NCBI RefSeq assembly: GCF_029624125.1
Contig: NZ_JARSBN010000001.1
Location: 327,901 to 391,900, forward strand
DNA length: 64,000 bases
Direction of reading: 5' to 3'
DNA from: Winogradskyella marincola
GTDB taxonomy: Bacteria; Bacteroidota; Bacteroidia; Flavobacteriales; Flavobacteriaceae
Below the pieces are notes generated by a model, which saw only the letters and a list, made by a program, of their open reading frames with translations, did not search any database and was not told the DNA's origin. Position 1 is the first letter of the stretch; each line of letters opens with the position of its first letter. Positions 7,434 through 17,710 of this stretch are shown here, in pieces. The translations under genes were made by a program, and so were the position numbers.

Positions 7434-9374
7434 TTATACGATAACGATTATTTGGGTTCCTTGATTTTCTTTTGTGTTAATTTGAATTTCCCCTCCAATA
7501 TTCTCAATGCGTTTTTCCATATTGGTAAGTCCGTTACCTCTTTTTACAGATGTTGAGTTAAAGCCTTTTCCGTTATCAGAGATTTTAAACACCAAGTTAG
7601 AAACTTCTTTAATCACTTCAACTTTAATCTGAGAAGCTTCAGCATATTTTAAACTGTTATGAATTGCTTCTTGTATAACACGATGAATATTCATACCCTC
7701 AACAGATGTAAAGGTTTTGCTTGTATCTACACTACTATCCACATTAAATGAAAACTGAATATTAGCATCGTATAAGTGTGCTTTGTCAATGTAATTAGAA
7801 ATTCTGGTCTGTAGGTCTTCAAAAGTAATTTCACTTTTATTCATTGCCCAGATGGTATCTCTTAATTCATAGATAGTGCCAGATGTAAAGTCGCTTATAG
7901 TTTCTAGTTTGTGAGTTAACTTTTGGTCTTTGATATCAAAGCCATACTTTAAGTTATCTATAGAAGAAATAATAAAAGTGAGTTGTGCACCTATATTATC
8001 ATGCAAATCTCGGCTAATTCTTAAGCGTTGTTCTTGCAGCTTATTCTGAGTTTCAATTTTAATTAAAGCGTCTTTAAGCTCATTTTCTTTTTGCAGCTGA
8101 TGATTTTTTAGCTTCTGTTGGTTGTAAAAAAGAAAACCGATTAAACCTAAAATTAGGGTTAAAAATGCCAGTCCATATAACTGATAGTTTCGTTTCTGAA
8201 TAACTAAATCTTGCTCAGCAAGTTCTGCACGTTGTATAAGGATTTCCTTTTCCTTTTTCTCAGTTTCGTACTTTACTTCTAAATCTGCTATTTTTTGGGC
8301 ATTCTTCTCTGAAAAAATAGAATCTTTTAGTTTTATATAGATTTGCTTTTGTTTTCTGGCCTGGTCGTAATTTCCTAGCATGTAGTTGCTCTCTGCAACT
8401 GTTAAATGTAAATCTGCAGAAACCAACTCTATTTCGGGATACTTTTTTACCAAATTAAAGCCTTCTTCTACATAGTATTTAGCTACTTTGGGTAAGTTTT
8501 TTTCATTATAAAGTGTGGCTATATTATTGTAAGTTGATAGCATTCCACGTTCATCTCCATTATAATTTTCTCTCTTTTTTAAAGCCTCTAAATACGTCTC
8601 TAACGCCAGGTCTTTATTTCCTTTTTTATAGTAGGCATTAGCCAAATTATTTAAGATTTTATAATACTCTACTCTATTGTCTAGCTTTTTTGCCAACACT
8701 AGGCCTTTTTTAAAAGTTGAGATGGCTTCATCTACTCTACCTAAATCCTTTAAATTTATGCCAATGTTATTGTGAGATGTTATTTGCTCACTTTCAAGAT
8801 TGTATTTTTCTCTAACTTTTAATGCTTTCTTATGATACTCTAACGCTTTCTCGTTAAGGTTCATCTCTTGATAAATGAGACCAATATTATTTAGTGCTGA
8901 AGATGTAGACTTTTCACTTTCTCTGGCTTCATCCATTTTTAATGATTGAAAAAAGTAGTCTAATGCTTCATTAAAATTTCCGCGATTCCAGTTAAACATT
9001 CCAAGATTATTGATACACATAGATTCAATATTCTTAAAACCAAAATCTCGACTCATCTTTAGTGCTTCTTCAAAATAGTATGCTGCTGAGTCTGACTTCC
9101 CTGTAACATCCATGTATATTCCATGCGTGTTAACTAATTCTGTTAGCCCAAAATTAAAACCTGCATCCTTGGCAGATTCTTTTCCTTCATTAAGCACCAT
9201 GAGCGCCTTATCTGTATCATTAAAAATATAACCGAAGGCTATTTTATTGTACATTCTGATTTTTACAGAATCATTTTTGGTGCTGCGAGCAACTGTAAGT
9301 AAGCTATCTAGATTTTGAGAATAAGCAGATATACTTATAAAAATACTCAAAAAGAGAAGTAGGTTTTTCTTCAT
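7434..9374 (-). CDS. TPR sensor histidine kinase (HisKA_3 type), copy 2
   Basis: A 646-residue paralogue of the previous gene with the same plan: signal peptide (MKKNLLLFLSIFISISAYSQ), six to eight TPR repeats, a coiled coil KKEKEILIQRAELAEQ, one transmembrane helix (LAFLTLILGLIGFLFYNQQ), then RISRDLHDNIGAQLTFIISS and an HATPase domain ending with DNGKGF and GNGLTNM. I start at ATG 9374 because it directly precedes the signal peptide; the longer frame from 9461 adds 29 residues with no such logic. Kinase catalytic parts of the two copies are far more alike than their TPR sensor parts, the expected result of duplication followed by sensor divergence. It lies 40 bases upstream of copy 1 and no second regulator is nearby. 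Confidence 0.9.
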   Translation of the reverse strand: MKKNLLLFLSIFISISAYSQNLDSLLTVARSTKNDSVKIRMYNKIAFGYIFNDTDKALMVLNEGKESAKDAGFNFGLTELVNTHGIYMDVTGKSDSAAYYFEEALKMSRDFGFKNIESMCINNLGMFNWNRGNFNEALDYFFQSLKMDEARESEKSTSSALNNIGLIYQEMNLNEKALEYHKKALKVREKYNLESEQITSHNNIGINLKDLGRVDEAISTFKKGLVLAKKLDNRVEYYKILNNLANAYYKKGNKDLALETYLEALKKRENYNGDERGMLSTYNNIATLYNEKNLPKVAKYYVEEGFNLVKKYPEIELVSADLHLTVAESNYMLGNYDQARKQKQIYIKLKDSIFSEKNAQKIADLEVKYETEKKEKEILIQRAELAEQDLVIQKRNYQLYGLAFLTLILGLIGFLFYNQQKLKNHQLQKENELKDALIKIETQNKLQEQRLRISRDLHDNIGAQLTFIISSIDNLKYGFDIKDQKLTHKLETISDFTSGTIYELRDTIWAMNKSEITFEDLQTRISNYIDKAHLYDANIQFSFNVDSSVDTSKTFTSVEGMNIHRVIQEAIHNSLKYAEASQIKVEVIKEVSNLVFKISDNGKGFNSTSVKRGNGLTNMEKRIENIGGEIQINTKENQGTQIIVIV

Positions 9375-9495
9375 AGTATCCAAAGAAAAAAGCATCAGAT
9401 ATATGCTACTTGCTGTAGTTTGTATAACTGATGCTTTTTTTGAAAAATTGATTAATAGCATATGTAATTTATTACTTATTCTTTTCTGAAAGTAG

Positions 9496-9509
9496 TTTTA
9501 TCGATAAAA
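9496..9509. promoter_or_regulatory. Perfect 14-bp palindrome upstream of kinase copy 2
   Basis: TTTTATCGATAAAA is a perfect palindrome about 120 bases upstream of the kinase start. Its half TTTTATCG recurs at 5512-5519 in front of the response regulator. It may be an operator of that regulator; an AT-rich coincidence is possible. Confidence 0.3.
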
Positions 9510-9562
9510 TGTACTCTTATAAAGATTAACCGTATTTAAATTATGCTTTATATAACTACTTA

Positions 9563-11467
9563 CTAGTTAAGATTGTAAGTATATATTGTCTTATCGTTTG
9601 CTTTATAATAAAGATAACCTCCATACTCATCTACTTTATACTCTGGCTTTTTGTCTTTTAGCAGAATTTCTTTCTCTACTTTACCAGAATCTTTATTCAC
9701 CTTAACCAAACCTACTCCACTGTCTAATTTTGTTAAGATAAATTGAGAATCTTCCGTAGCTGCAGAGGCCTTAAAACGCTGCGACATCATGTCAAAAGAT
9801 GCACCTGCAATAGAAGCAAACATATCTGACGCTCGTTTAGCCTCCTTACCGTATTCATTATAATTTCTAAGATTATTCATACTTATTCCATTATTATTCA
9901 TTCCGGCAGTATAGGCTGTAGAAGCCGTTGCGGCTAATGAAGCTACTGCTACAACTCCACCTACAACTTTCATAAAACCACTTTTGCCTGGAGACTTGTA
10001 GTAACCATGGTAATTCTCACTACCACTTCCGTCTAAAGACATCATATTTTGAGAAGAACTTAAAAATACATTTTCGCCTCTCATCTCCATGGTATTTGGC
10101 GCTTCCTTCTCTTCAAACTTAAATTTAGAAAGCTCTGAAACATTACCAGAATTAGCATCAATAGCATACAAAACATTTCCTGCTGCTATTAAATAACGGT
10201 CATTAGCGCTATCATGTGTAGAAGCTACAGAAGCAGAGTTTTTATATTTTAATGGCTTGTCCCACACTTGCTCACCTGTTTCCAGGTTTACAATATTAGC
10301 ATCCTCACCTGTAATATAAATAAGACCTTGTGGTGTATGCGCCATCATCATAATATTTTCGCCTGTCTTTAATGGTTTTTTAAAGAGCGTTTTACCATCA
10401 AACGAAATTTTATTAATGCCACCTGAATAAATTCCAAACAAAATACCATCGTCCATTATGTAAAAATGCTGAACGTAGCCTTTGGTTTTTGGTGCTTTAT
10501 CCCACAGATCCTCGCCAGTTGCTGCGCTAAACATGGTTATTTTAGATTCCGACTTTGCTGCAAATGCTCCACTACCTCCTGTAACGTCACTAACTACGGC
10601 TAAACCTTGAGGTAAAATTTCGAATTTAGAAACAATTCCTTTTACCTTTCTGTCGTCTTCCCATAGCTCTTGACCGTTAGTGCCTATTTTGTGAATTCTG
10701 GTATTTTTTCCATTTGTGGTGGTTTCAAAACCATAGATTTCTTTTTCTGTTTTATCAGCCACAAGCCAAGAAACACGTTTAATTTTATTGGTCCATAACT
10801 CTTCACCAGAATGTGATTTTGCAATTAAACCTTGTGCTGTTGGAATGATTAAAAAATCCTTTAATAACAAAGGTGTTCCTGTTACACTAAAATCTTTTGC
10901 AATACCAACACGACCTGGTTTATCTAAAAAGAAACTGTAATCTAATTTTGAAGTATTTAGATCATAAACAGCAACTTTTGGTGTCATTTTTTCTGCTTTG
11001 CTTCCTATTTTTTGAATACCACTTACAATAAGTTTATTCTGAGGTAGTACAACATCACAAGTATAAATTTGATTCCAGCTGTCATCGTCTGAATTAAAGA
11101 TCACTTTGCCTTGCATATAGTCTATAACAGCGCGCTTAGTCTTTGCAATACCTGCAAATTTAGAACCTGCTCCTTGAGACACTACTATATATGGCGATCC
11201 TGGAATAAACTCAGTCTCTTCTGGTTTTAATTTTCCGAAGTTATTAAAGGTAAAAACAGGCGCACTTTGCTCTGGCTTAATACCTGCCAATCCATCATTT
11301 GTTGCCACTACCAAAACACCACCTACGGTAAGTGTCATTTCATTAATTTTAGCACCCAAATCATAACTCTGATCTGGTGTTTCTGCCTTCTGTGCATGCA
11401 ACAATGTAGATCCTAAAAGGACTACTATCATTATTGCTTTTTTGATATGAATTAATAGCGTTTTCAT
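9563..11467 (-). CDS. Secreted PQQ-like beta-propeller repeat protein
   Basis: A 634-residue exported protein. The N-terminus MKTLLIHIKKAIMIVVLLGSTLLHAQ is a signal peptide with AxA-like cleavage before Gln. The body shows recurring PQQ/BamB-type propeller strands: GEELWTNKIKRVSWL, GQELWEDDRKVKG, TGEDLWDKAPKTKGYV, TGEQVWDKPLKYKNS. A glycine- and alanine-rich hydrophobic stretch (MKVVGGVVAVASLAATASTAYTAG) falls at about residues 495-520 and interrupts the propeller, which could be a loop or membrane-contact segment. No PQQ-dehydrogenase active-site block is apparent, so it is more likely structural than enzymatic. It is 10 bases downstream of the lipoprotein gene, so the two are co-transcribed. 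Confidence 0.8.
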   Translation of the reverse strand: MKTLLIHIKKAIMIVVLLGSTLLHAQKAETPDQSYDLGAKINEMTLTVGGVLVVATNDGLAGIKPEQSAPVFTFNNFGKLKPEETEFIPGSPYIVVSQGAGSKFAGIAKTKRAVIDYMQGKVIFNSDDDSWNQIYTCDVVLPQNKLIVSGIQKIGSKAEKMTPKVAVYDLNTSKLDYSFFLDKPGRVGIAKDFSVTGTPLLLKDFLIIPTAQGLIAKSHSGEELWTNKIKRVSWLVADKTEKEIYGFETTTNGKNTRIHKIGTNGQELWEDDRKVKGIVSKFEILPQGLAVVSDVTGGSGAFAAKSESKITMFSAATGEDLWDKAPKTKGYVQHFYIMDDGILFGIYSGGINKISFDGKTLFKKPLKTGENIMMMAHTPQGLIYITGEDANIVNLETGEQVWDKPLKYKNSASVASTHDSANDRYLIAAGNVLYAIDANSGNVSELSKFKFEEKEAPNTMEMRGENVFLSSSQNMMSLDGSGSENYHGYYKSPGKSGFMKVVGGVVAVASLAATASTAYTAGMNNNGISMNNLRNYNEYGKEAKRASDMFASIAGASFDMMSQRFKASAATEDSQFILTKLDSGVGLVKVNKDSGKVEKEILLKDKKPEYKVDEYGGYLYYKANDKTIYTYNLN

Positions 11468-11477
11468 TACAAAAAAA

Positions 11478-12014
11478 TTATTGTACCTGCTTATTTAAGT
11501 TAAATGAGCCATTTGTGATTGTCTTTACAGACTGATCTCCGTTCACGTTTTTACAAGTAAACTCAAATGTTCCTATTAATTTATCATCTGTTTCTTCAGA
11601 AACACTTAAAGAACCTACCATAGAATCATCGTATGGTGCTTGCCAAATTTCTGTGGTTGAATTTTGCGGATTATTAAGATCTACATCTGTTTCTGTATAC
11701 GAAGCAACATTTACGTTACTAATTACAGAAGCATCAAAGTCGTAAGTTCCTACTCCTTCGTAACCCCAAATTGTAAATGAAAATGCATTTCCATCACTAT
11801 TAGAAGCTATTATTATTAAGTTATTTCCGTTGTTTGCTATTGTTGCAGAAGAAGATATTTCCCAAGATTCATAGTTAGTACCATCTACTTTTGCTACTAA
11901 AGTTCCTGATGGAGCATTTCCTCCACTTCCACCATCGTCGTCACTACTACAAGATGTTAATGTTACTATAGACATCATTAAGACTAGTAACATCGTGTTT
12001 TTAATAATTCTCAT
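11478..12014 (-). CDS. Lipoprotein, DUF6252-like
   Basis: A 178-residue lipoprotein: the signal sequence ends with the lipobox LTSC, followed by SSDDDGGSGGNAPSG, an acidic and glycine-rich tether typical of flavobacterial surface lipoproteins. The mature part starts with LVAKVDGTNYES and contains beta-rich segments (FSFTIWGYEGVGTYDFD, LSVSEETDDKLIGTFEFTC). The pattern resembles DUF6252-type proteins, a family without known function; I recall this and cannot verify it. It is the first gene of a two-gene unit with the PQQ-like protein. Its upstream region carries CTATACGATGAATTACG, similar to the sequence before the response regulator at 5455. Confidence 0.75.
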   Translation of the reverse strand: MRIIKNTMLLVLMMSIVTLTSCSSDDDGGSGGNAPSGTLVAKVDGTNYESWEISSSATIANNGNNLIIIASNSDGNAFSFTIWGYEGVGTYDFDASVISNVNVASYTETDVDLNNPQNSTTEIWQAPYDDSMVGSLSVSEETDDKLIGTFEFTCKNVNGDQSVKTITNGSFNLNKQVQ

Positions 12015-12084
12015 TGTTGATATAATTTATTGGTTAATAATGAGGCAAATCTCAACAATAAGAGGATTGTAAGCTATACGATGA

Positions 12085-12258
12085 ATTACGTATTTTCACA
12101 AAAAACCACTTATAAACAACCACTTAAAAGCCTCCAGAGAGAATGAGGAAAACAAAAAAAATGCAAAAACTAAAAAGCATAACATTTACCGTTGGGAACG
12201 TGCAAGCAAAAAGTCTTTTGAAATGGTAAAAGAAAGATTGAAACGACCTATTCGGTAA
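12085..12258 (+). other. Open fragment without start codon, possible gene remnant
   Basis: Between two minus-strand genes a plus-strand frame stays open for 57 codons and ends at TAA 12256-12258. It has no ATG before its last third. The charged C-terminus YRWERASKKSFEMVKERLKR looks protein-like rather than random, but I do not recognise it. It could be a gene relic or a chance frame overlapping the promoter of the lipoprotein gene. Confidence 0.15.
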
Positions 12259-12261
12259 TAT

Positions 12262-13215
12262 TTAATCGAATTTAATGTGAGGAAGTTCTTTCTGAATCTG
12301 CGCTATCTCCAATTGAAGATTACCAAGAAATTTTTGATGTGCTTCAGAATTTGAATTAAACGGACGATGCGTCTTCTTAGTTTGAATACTGGCAATCTTT
12401 TTTGCTATTTCTACAGCATCTTCCGTTAACCAAACGGTTTTAAAGGTTTCCCAAATGTAGTCTATGGCCAAATCATTTGGGTGTATCATATCCTGATTAT
12501 AAAACCTGTAATCTCTCAATTCGTCCATCATAATTTCATAAGATGGGAAGTAAAATAGTTGCTTTCTTGGTTCTACAACCTGATGAATTGCTGACAATAA
12601 ATGAGCCTTACTTCTATTGTTTTCTACAAAACCATCTTTGAGATGCCTTACTGGAGATACCGTGAAAATGAAATTAATTTTAGGATTTACACTTCGTACT
12701 AAAGCAATTATAGATTCTAAAGAAGTAACAACATCTTCAACAGACAGCAACTCTTTTAGAAACTGTTTTTGAGGTATTTTATGGCAATTAGCTACAATTT
12801 TATCAGTTGCTATATGCCTATAAACCCAAGCTGTACCGAGTGTAATAATTATATGTGATGCAGACTTAATTTGATGTAATGTTTCGCTTAATTGAGCATT
12901 TAAACGCTCAAGTAATTGTACTTTAGAAAGCGCATTTAATTTTGAATGTGCATCAAAACAACTATAAATTTCATTCTGATGCACAAGCTCTTCTTCACTG
13001 TAGAAATCATCATTAATACTTCTAGTAATTAAGTTTTCTATAGCTACAGGATGAAATAAAATACCAAATGGATTTACCTCTGATTGAAACTTATGATACG
13101 CAAACTTACCACCAATATTCTCAGAAAAACATGAGCCTAACAACATCAATTTAGACGTGTAATCTATTTGATGATGTGGTTGTTTTTGTGGTTTTATATT
13201 GGTTTGTAGCTTCAT
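12262..13215 (-). CDS. GSCFA domain protein
   Basis: A 317-residue cytoplasmic protein with the name-giving motif LLGSCFSENIGGKFAYHKF near residues 25-43, LGTAWVYRH, and INFIFTVSPVRHLKDGFVENNRSKA. GSCFA proteins belong to the SGNH/GDSL hydrolase-like fold; Ser in GSCFS and the C-terminal DMIHPN (Asp, His) fit a hydrolase triad, but the substrate is unknown. I start at ATG 13215; a TTG two codons upstream is the alternative. The stop of the preceding small gene overlaps this region (TGATAATG), so alaS, the small gene and GSCFA form one operon. Confidence 0.85.
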   Translation of the reverse strand: MKLQTNIKPQKQPHHQIDYTSKLMLLGSCFSENIGGKFAYHKFQSEVNPFGILFHPVAIENLITRSINDDFYSEEELVHQNEIYSCFDAHSKLNALSKVQLLERLNAQLSETLHQIKSASHIIITLGTAWVYRHIATDKIVANCHKIPQKQFLKELLSVEDVVTSLESIIALVRSVNPKINFIFTVSPVRHLKDGFVENNRSKAHLLSAIHQVVEPRKQLFYFPSYEIMMDELRDYRFYNQDMIHPNDLAIDYIWETFKTVWLTEDAVEIAKKIASIQTKKTHRPFNSNSEAHQKFLGNLQLEIAQIQKELPHIKFD

Positions 13216-13217
13216 TA

Positions 13218-13547
13218 TCAATTTAACAGATCATCTAGCATGTTGTTGAATAGTATATTCCAATCTTCTTTTCTCTTTTCCTCATCAATTGCTAAATGAT
13301 TTAGTACCAGTTCTATTTTATGTTTCAACAACTCATACTTTAACTTCGAAGCTTTCAAATTATCTTGAAAATCTGTATGAAACATCACACCATATATACC
13401 AATAGTTATAGCATAAGGTGCATTATAGCAGTTCTCTTCAAGACTTACTCTTGCACCATTTAAGTGTTCCTCATCAAATAAAATCGTTCCTCCTTCGGAA
13501 CCCTTTGAGTCTATTGTTTTTCCATTATCAAAAGGAAACCAACTCAT
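13218..13547 (-). CDS. Conserved small protein of unknown function
   Basis: A 109-residue soluble protein starting MSWFPFDNGKTIDSKGSEGG. I choose ATG 13547 because it lies two bases after the alaS stop; the longer frame from 13565 overlaps alaS. It holds an N-terminal segment TIDSKGSEGGTILFDEEHLNGARVSLEE, a hydrophobic strand YAITIGIYGVMFHTDF, and a C-terminal helical part LKYELLKHKIELVLNHL. I do not recognise a named family. Tight spacing between alaS and GSCFA implies co-transcription, but nothing links it to alanyl-tRNA. Confidence 0.65.
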   Translation of the reverse strand: MSWFPFDNGKTIDSKGSEGGTILFDEEHLNGARVSLEENCYNAPYAITIGIYGVMFHTDFQDNLKASKLKYELLKHKIELVLNHLAIDEEKRKEDWNILFNNMLDDLLN

Positions 13548-13548
13548 T

Positions 13549-16164
13549 TTACTTAATGTATTCATTTGCAGCTCCTAAAGCCTCCTCAATACCTGCTGGA
13601 TTTTTACCACCTGCTGTTGCAAAGAAAGGCTGGCCTCCGCCTCCGCCTTGGATGTACTTACCTAATTCTCTAACAATCTGACCAGCGTTTAAGTCTTTTT
13701 CAGCAACCAGATTTTTAGAAATATAGCAAGACAATAACGCCTTGCCATTATTATCTGCTCCGAACAAAGCAAAAAGGTTATCAACCTCACCACCTAACTC
13801 AAAACATAAGTCTTTAATACCAGAAGCATCTAAATCTACTTTTTTGGCAATGAAATTTACACCATTAAGCTCTGTGATTTCATTTTTAAGATCGCCTTTT
13901 AAGTTCTTAGCTTTATCCTTTAAAAGTTGTTCTATCTGCTTTTTTAAACTCGCATTTTCGTCTTGTAAATTTTGAAGCGCTTTTACAGGTTCTTGAGCAT
14001 TGTTTAATAGATCTTTCATTTCAAAATACGCTCTGTTATTTTCAAAATAAAAGTCTTTAACAGCATCATAAGTTATTGCTTCTATACGACGAATTCCGGC
14101 TGCAACTGCACCTTCAGATACAATTTTAAAATGCCAAATATCTCCAGTATTCTTTACATGTGTACCACCACAAAGTTCTATGGATTGTCCGAATCTTATA
14201 GTACGAACTGTATCTCCATATTTTTCACCAAATAAAGCCATTGCACCATCAGAAATCGCCTGATCCATTGGCACATTTCTTTGCTCCTGTAATGCTAATT
14301 TTCCATCAATTCTTGCATTTACAAAGTTTTCTACGTCTCTTAATTCTTCAACTGTTAGTTTAGAAAAATGAGAAAAATCGAAACGTAAATATTTAGAATG
14401 TACTGCAGACCCTTTTTGCTCAACATGTGTTCCTAACACTTCGCGTAATGCTTGGTGCAATAAGTGTGTTGCTGTGTGGTTACACTCGGTTCTAAAACGT
14501 TGTTTTTGGTCTACAACAGCTTTAAACGTATCGTTAAGATCGTCTGGTAAATTTTTAGCAAAGTGAATAATGACGTTATTCTCTTTCTTAGTATCTATGA
14601 TATAAACCGTATCTCCATGGTTATCTTGCAAGTATCCTTTATCTCCAACTTGCCCACCACCTTCAGCATAAAATGGAGTAAGATTAAACACCAACTGATA
14701 CATGTCTCCTTCTTTTTTTGAAGTGACTTTTCTGTAGCGCGTAATTTTTACGTTTGCTTCAAGTGCGTCGTAACCGATAAATTCCTGCTCTGCATCATCA
14801 ACTAAAATCGTCCAATCTTCAGTAGAAGTTTCACTTGCTTTACGCGAACGATTTTTTTGAATTTGAAGTTGTTCTTCAAATCCTTTTTCATCTAATTTTA
14901 AATTCTTTTCAGATAAAATTAAAGCCGTTAAATCTATAGGAAAACCATAAGTATCGTACAATTCAAATGCCTTTTCACCTGAAACTGTATCGCCTTTTGT
15001 TTCCTCAACAATACCATTCAGCAAAATAAGACCTTGCTCTAATGTTCTTAAAAAAGAGGCTTCTTCTTCTTTAATTACGTTTTCAATCAATTGTTTTTGA
15101 GCTTTAATCTCTGGAAACGCAGTTCCCATTTTTTTGCTCAACACATCTACTAAACGGTAAATAAATGGTTCTTTTTTATCTAAAAATGTAAAACCATATC
15201 GCACTGCTCTACGTAAAATTCGGCGTATAACGTAACCTGCTCCAGTGTTACTTGGTAGCTGACCATCTGCTATAGAAAACGCTACAGCTCTTACGTGATC
15301 TGAAATAACTCTAATGGCTACATCTATTTTTTCATCCTTACCATAATCCTTGTTGGTAATGGTTTCAATCTCACGAATTATTGGTGTAAACACATCTGTA
15401 TCGTAATTAGATTGCACGTCTTGAAGCACCATACACAAACGCTCAAAGCCCATTCCAGTATCAATATGCTTGTTTGGCAATACCTCTAGAGATCCATTGG
15501 CTTTACGGTTGTATTGCATAAATACCAAGTTCCAGATTTCTACAACCTGTGGATGATCCATGTTTACCAAAGACTTACCATCAACTTTAGCTTTTTCTTC
15601 AGCCGATCGAATATCTACATGGATTTCACTACATGGTCCACATGGTCCTTGGTCTCCCATTTCCCAGAAATTGTCCTTCTTATTTCCCATAAGAATTCGA
15701 TCTTCAGAAATGTATTGTTTCCAAATATCGTAAGCCTCTTGATCCATTTTTAAGTTATCGCTATCATCGCTACCTTCAAAAACGGTAACATATAAAATGT
15801 CTTTATCTATACCATAAACTTCGGTCAATAACTCCCAAGCCCAAGCAATGGCTTCTTTCTTAAAGTAGTCGCCAAAACTCCAGTTACCAAGCATTTCAAA
15901 AAGCGTGTGGTGATACGTATCGTAACCCACTTCTTCTAAATCATTATGCTTACCTGAAACTCTTAAACATTTCTGAGAATCTGCAATTCTATTTCGTTTT
16001 GGTTCACTATTACCAAGAAAATACTCTTTAAAAGGTGCCATACCTGAATTGACAAACATTAAGGTAGGATCATTTTTTAAGACCATTGGTGCAGATGGCA
16101 CTACGAGGTGCTTTTTACCTTCAAAAAAACTTAAAAACTTAGAACGAATTTCTTGAGACGTCAT
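13549..16164 (-). CDS. alaS: Alanine--tRNA ligase
   Basis: An 871-residue class II synthetase that charges tRNA-Ala. The N-terminal catalytic domain starts [19 protein letters not shown] and shows [31 protein letters not shown] and DTGMGFERL. The editing domain has the zinc-binding [18 protein letters not shown] (HxxxH) and [15 protein letters not shown]. The C-terminal C-Ala domain ends [19 protein letters not shown]. Length and order are standard. It heads a minus-strand operon with the small gene and GSCFA and is divergent from the M23 peptidase gene across 231 bases, in which I see no feature beyond AT-rich promoter-like DNA. Confidence 0.97.
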   Translation of the reverse strand: MTSQEIRSKFLSFFEGKKHLVVPSAPMVLKNDPTLMFVNSGMAPFKEYFLGNSEPKRNRIADSQKCLRVSGKHNDLEEVGYDTYHHTLFEMLGNWSFGDYFKKEAIAWAWELLTEVYGIDKDILYVTVFEGSDDSDNLKMDQEAYDIWKQYISEDRILMGNKKDNFWEMGDQGPCGPCSEIHVDIRSAEEKAKVDGKSLVNMDHPQVVEIWNLVFMQYNRKANGSLEVLPNKHIDTGMGFERLCMVLQDVQSNYDTDVFTPIIREIETITNKDYGKDEKIDVAIRVISDHVRAVAFSIADGQLPSNTGAGYVIRRILRRAVRYGFTFLDKKEPFIYRLVDVLSKKMGTAFPEIKAQKQLIENVIKEEEASFLRTLEQGLILLNGIVEETKGDTVSGEKAFELYDTYGFPIDLTALILSEKNLKLDEKGFEEQLQIQKNRSRKASETSTEDWTILVDDAEQEFIGYDALEANVKITRYRKVTSKKEGDMYQLVFNLTPFYAEGGGQVGDKGYLQDNHGDTVYIIDTKKENNVIIHFAKNLPDDLNDTFKAVVDQKQRFRTECNHTATHLLHQALREVLGTHVEQKGSAVHSKYLRFDFSHFSKLTVEELRDVENFVNARIDGKLALQEQRNVPMDQAISDGAMALFGEKYGDTVRTIRFGQSIELCGGTHVKNTGDIWHFKIVSEGAVAAGIRRIEAITYDAVKDFYFENNRAYFEMKDLLNNAQEPVKALQNLQDENASLKKQIEQLLKDKAKNLKGDLKNEITELNGVNFIAKKVDLDASGIKDLCFELGGEVDNLFALFGADNNGKALLSCYISKNLVAEKDLNAGQIVRELGKYIQGGGGGQPFFATAGGKNPAGIEEALGAANEYIK

Positions 16165-16395
16165 ATACTGAAATTATGCTTGTTATTGTATTATTGTGGC
16201 AAATGCAAAACATTTTTTTGTCTTTTATCTGCTAATTTTTTTATATATTTTTTAGTCAGAGACAACCTCCTATTAATATATTTCATTACTTTATTAAATT
16301 TGTAATGAAAATATTTTTGTAGGTTTGGTCGTTACTCTAACGTTATTAAGCTATAATACTAGCTTAATCGCTGCAAAAATAGTATAAATTAGAAC

Positions 16396-17367
16396 ATGGC
16401 TAAGGTAAAATATTATTATGATGCTGAAACGCTATCTTACCGTAAGATAAAGCGTAAAAAAGCTACAACCTTTAAGTATGCATTTGTCTTTTTACTAGCT
16501 GCGGCACTTTTTGCCTTGTTGTTTAATTTTATTTCTAACCAATACATAGATTCTCCTAAAGAACGTCAACTTGCCAGAGAATTACAAAATATGCAATTGC
16601 AATACGAATTGTTAAACAAACGTATGGATGATGCTATTGCTGCTTTAGAAAATGTTGAAGAACGTGATAATGCCATTTACAGATTATATTTTGAAGCTAA
16701 CCCAATTCCCGAAGAGCAGCGACGTGCAGGTTTTGGTGGTGTAAACCGCTATAAAAAGTTTGAAGGTTATGATAACTCACAGCTCATTGCAGAGAGTAAT
16801 AAACGACTAGATATACTTGAAAAGGCTATTGTTGTTCAATCCAAATCATTGGATGAGATTGCTAAATTAGCTGAAGACAAAGAAAAATTTCTTGAAGCTA
16901 TACCTGCAATACAACCTGTAAGAAACGAAAATCTTACGCGTATGGCATCTGGCTATGGTTACAGAACAGATCCATTCACTAAAGTGCGTAAATTTCATTT
17001 TGGTATGGATTTTACAGCGCCAAGAGGTACACCTGTTTATGCAACAGGAAACGGTATTGTAAAACGTGCAGACAACAGCTCATCTGGTTATGGTAAACAC
17101 ATTCGTATAGACCATGGTTATGGTTATGTATCTCTGTACGCACACTTGTACAAATACAATGTTCGTGTTAATCAGCGTGTAAAACGAGGAGACATAATTG
17201 GATACGTAGGTAGCACAGGACGCTCAGAAGCACCACACTTACATTACGAAGTTTTTAAAGATGATGAGCGTATAAATCCAATAAACTTCTACTATGGCAA
17301 TTTATCTGCCACAGAATTTAATGAGTTACTTAGAAAAGCTTCTCTAGAAAACCAATCCCTAGATTAA
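16396..17367 (+). CDS. M23 family metallopeptidase, membrane-anchored
   Basis: A 323-residue LytM-like peptidoglycan endopeptidase. Residues 27-47 form a transmembrane helix (YAFVFLLAAALFALLFNFI), followed by a coiled coil (about 55-110 and 130-170) and an M23 domain from about 190. The zinc ligands are visible: His201 and Asp205 in HFGMDFTAPRGTPVYATGNG, and His283 in PHLHYEVF. All ligands are intact, so it should be active rather than an EnvC-like degenerate activator. It is followed two bases later by a MerR regulator, a pairing common in flavobacteria. Confidence 0.92.
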   Translation: MAKVKYYYDAETLSYRKIKRKKATTFKYAFVFLLAAALFALLFNFISNQYIDSPKERQLARELQNMQLQYELLNKRMDDAIAALENVEERDNAIYRLYFEANPIPEEQRRAGFGGVNRYKKFEGYDNSQLIAESNKRLDILEKAIVVQSKSLDEIAKLAEDKEKFLEAIPAIQPVRNENLTRMASGYGYRTDPFTKVRKFHFGMDFTAPRGTPVYATGNGIVKRADNSSSGYGKHIRIDHGYGYVSLYAHLYKYNVRVNQRVKRGDIIGYVGSTGRSEAPHLHYEVFKDDERINPINFYYGNLSATEFNELLRKASLENQSLD

Positions 17368-17368
17368 C

Positions 17369-17698
17369 ATGTATATAGATCTTCCAGAAAAACGCTATTA
17401 CGGTATTGGTGAAGTCGCTAAAGCTTTTAAGGTGAATGCTTCTTTAATTCGATTTTGGGAAAAGGAATTTGACATTATTAAACCTAAAAAAAATGCCAAG
17501 GGTAACAGAAAATTTACTCCAGAAGACATTAAGAATCTTAAATTTATTTACCATCTTGTAAAAGAAAGAGGGTTTACACTTGAAGGAGCCAAAACTCATC
17601 TGAAAGAAGAACGTAAACAATCACTCGAAAAATTTGAAATTATTGAAAAGCTGGAAAGCATTAAAGCGCAGCTTATTAAAATAAAAACACAACTTTAA
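17369..17698 (+). CDS. MerR family transcriptional regulator
   Basis: A 109-residue regulator consisting almost only of the winged-helix DNA-binding domain: YYGIGEVAKAFKVNASLIRFWEKEFDIIKPKKNAKGNRKFTPED, then a short helix rich in K and E. There is no C-terminal effector domain and no cysteine metal site. The start lies two bases after the stop of the M23 gene. Its target is unknown; context suggests the M23-LemA-TPM envelope operon. Confidence 0.88.
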   Translation: MYIDLPEKRYYGIGEVAKAFKVNASLIRFWEKEFDIIKPKKNAKGNRKFTPEDIKNLKFIYHLVKERGFTLEGAKTHLKEERKQSLEKFEIIEKLESIKAQLIKIKTQL

Positions 17699-17710
17699 AA
17701 CTTATCAATT

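Noticed and set aside
9875..9985. Transmembrane anchor within the PQQ-repeat protein
   Set aside because: The Ala/Gly/Val-rich stretch is only moderately hydrophobic and lies inside a beta-propeller; a loop insertion is equally likely.
13742..13975. Plus-strand frames inside alaS and other long genes
   Set aside because: They mirror codon structure of the opposite strand, lack family motifs and sit fully within well-supported genes.
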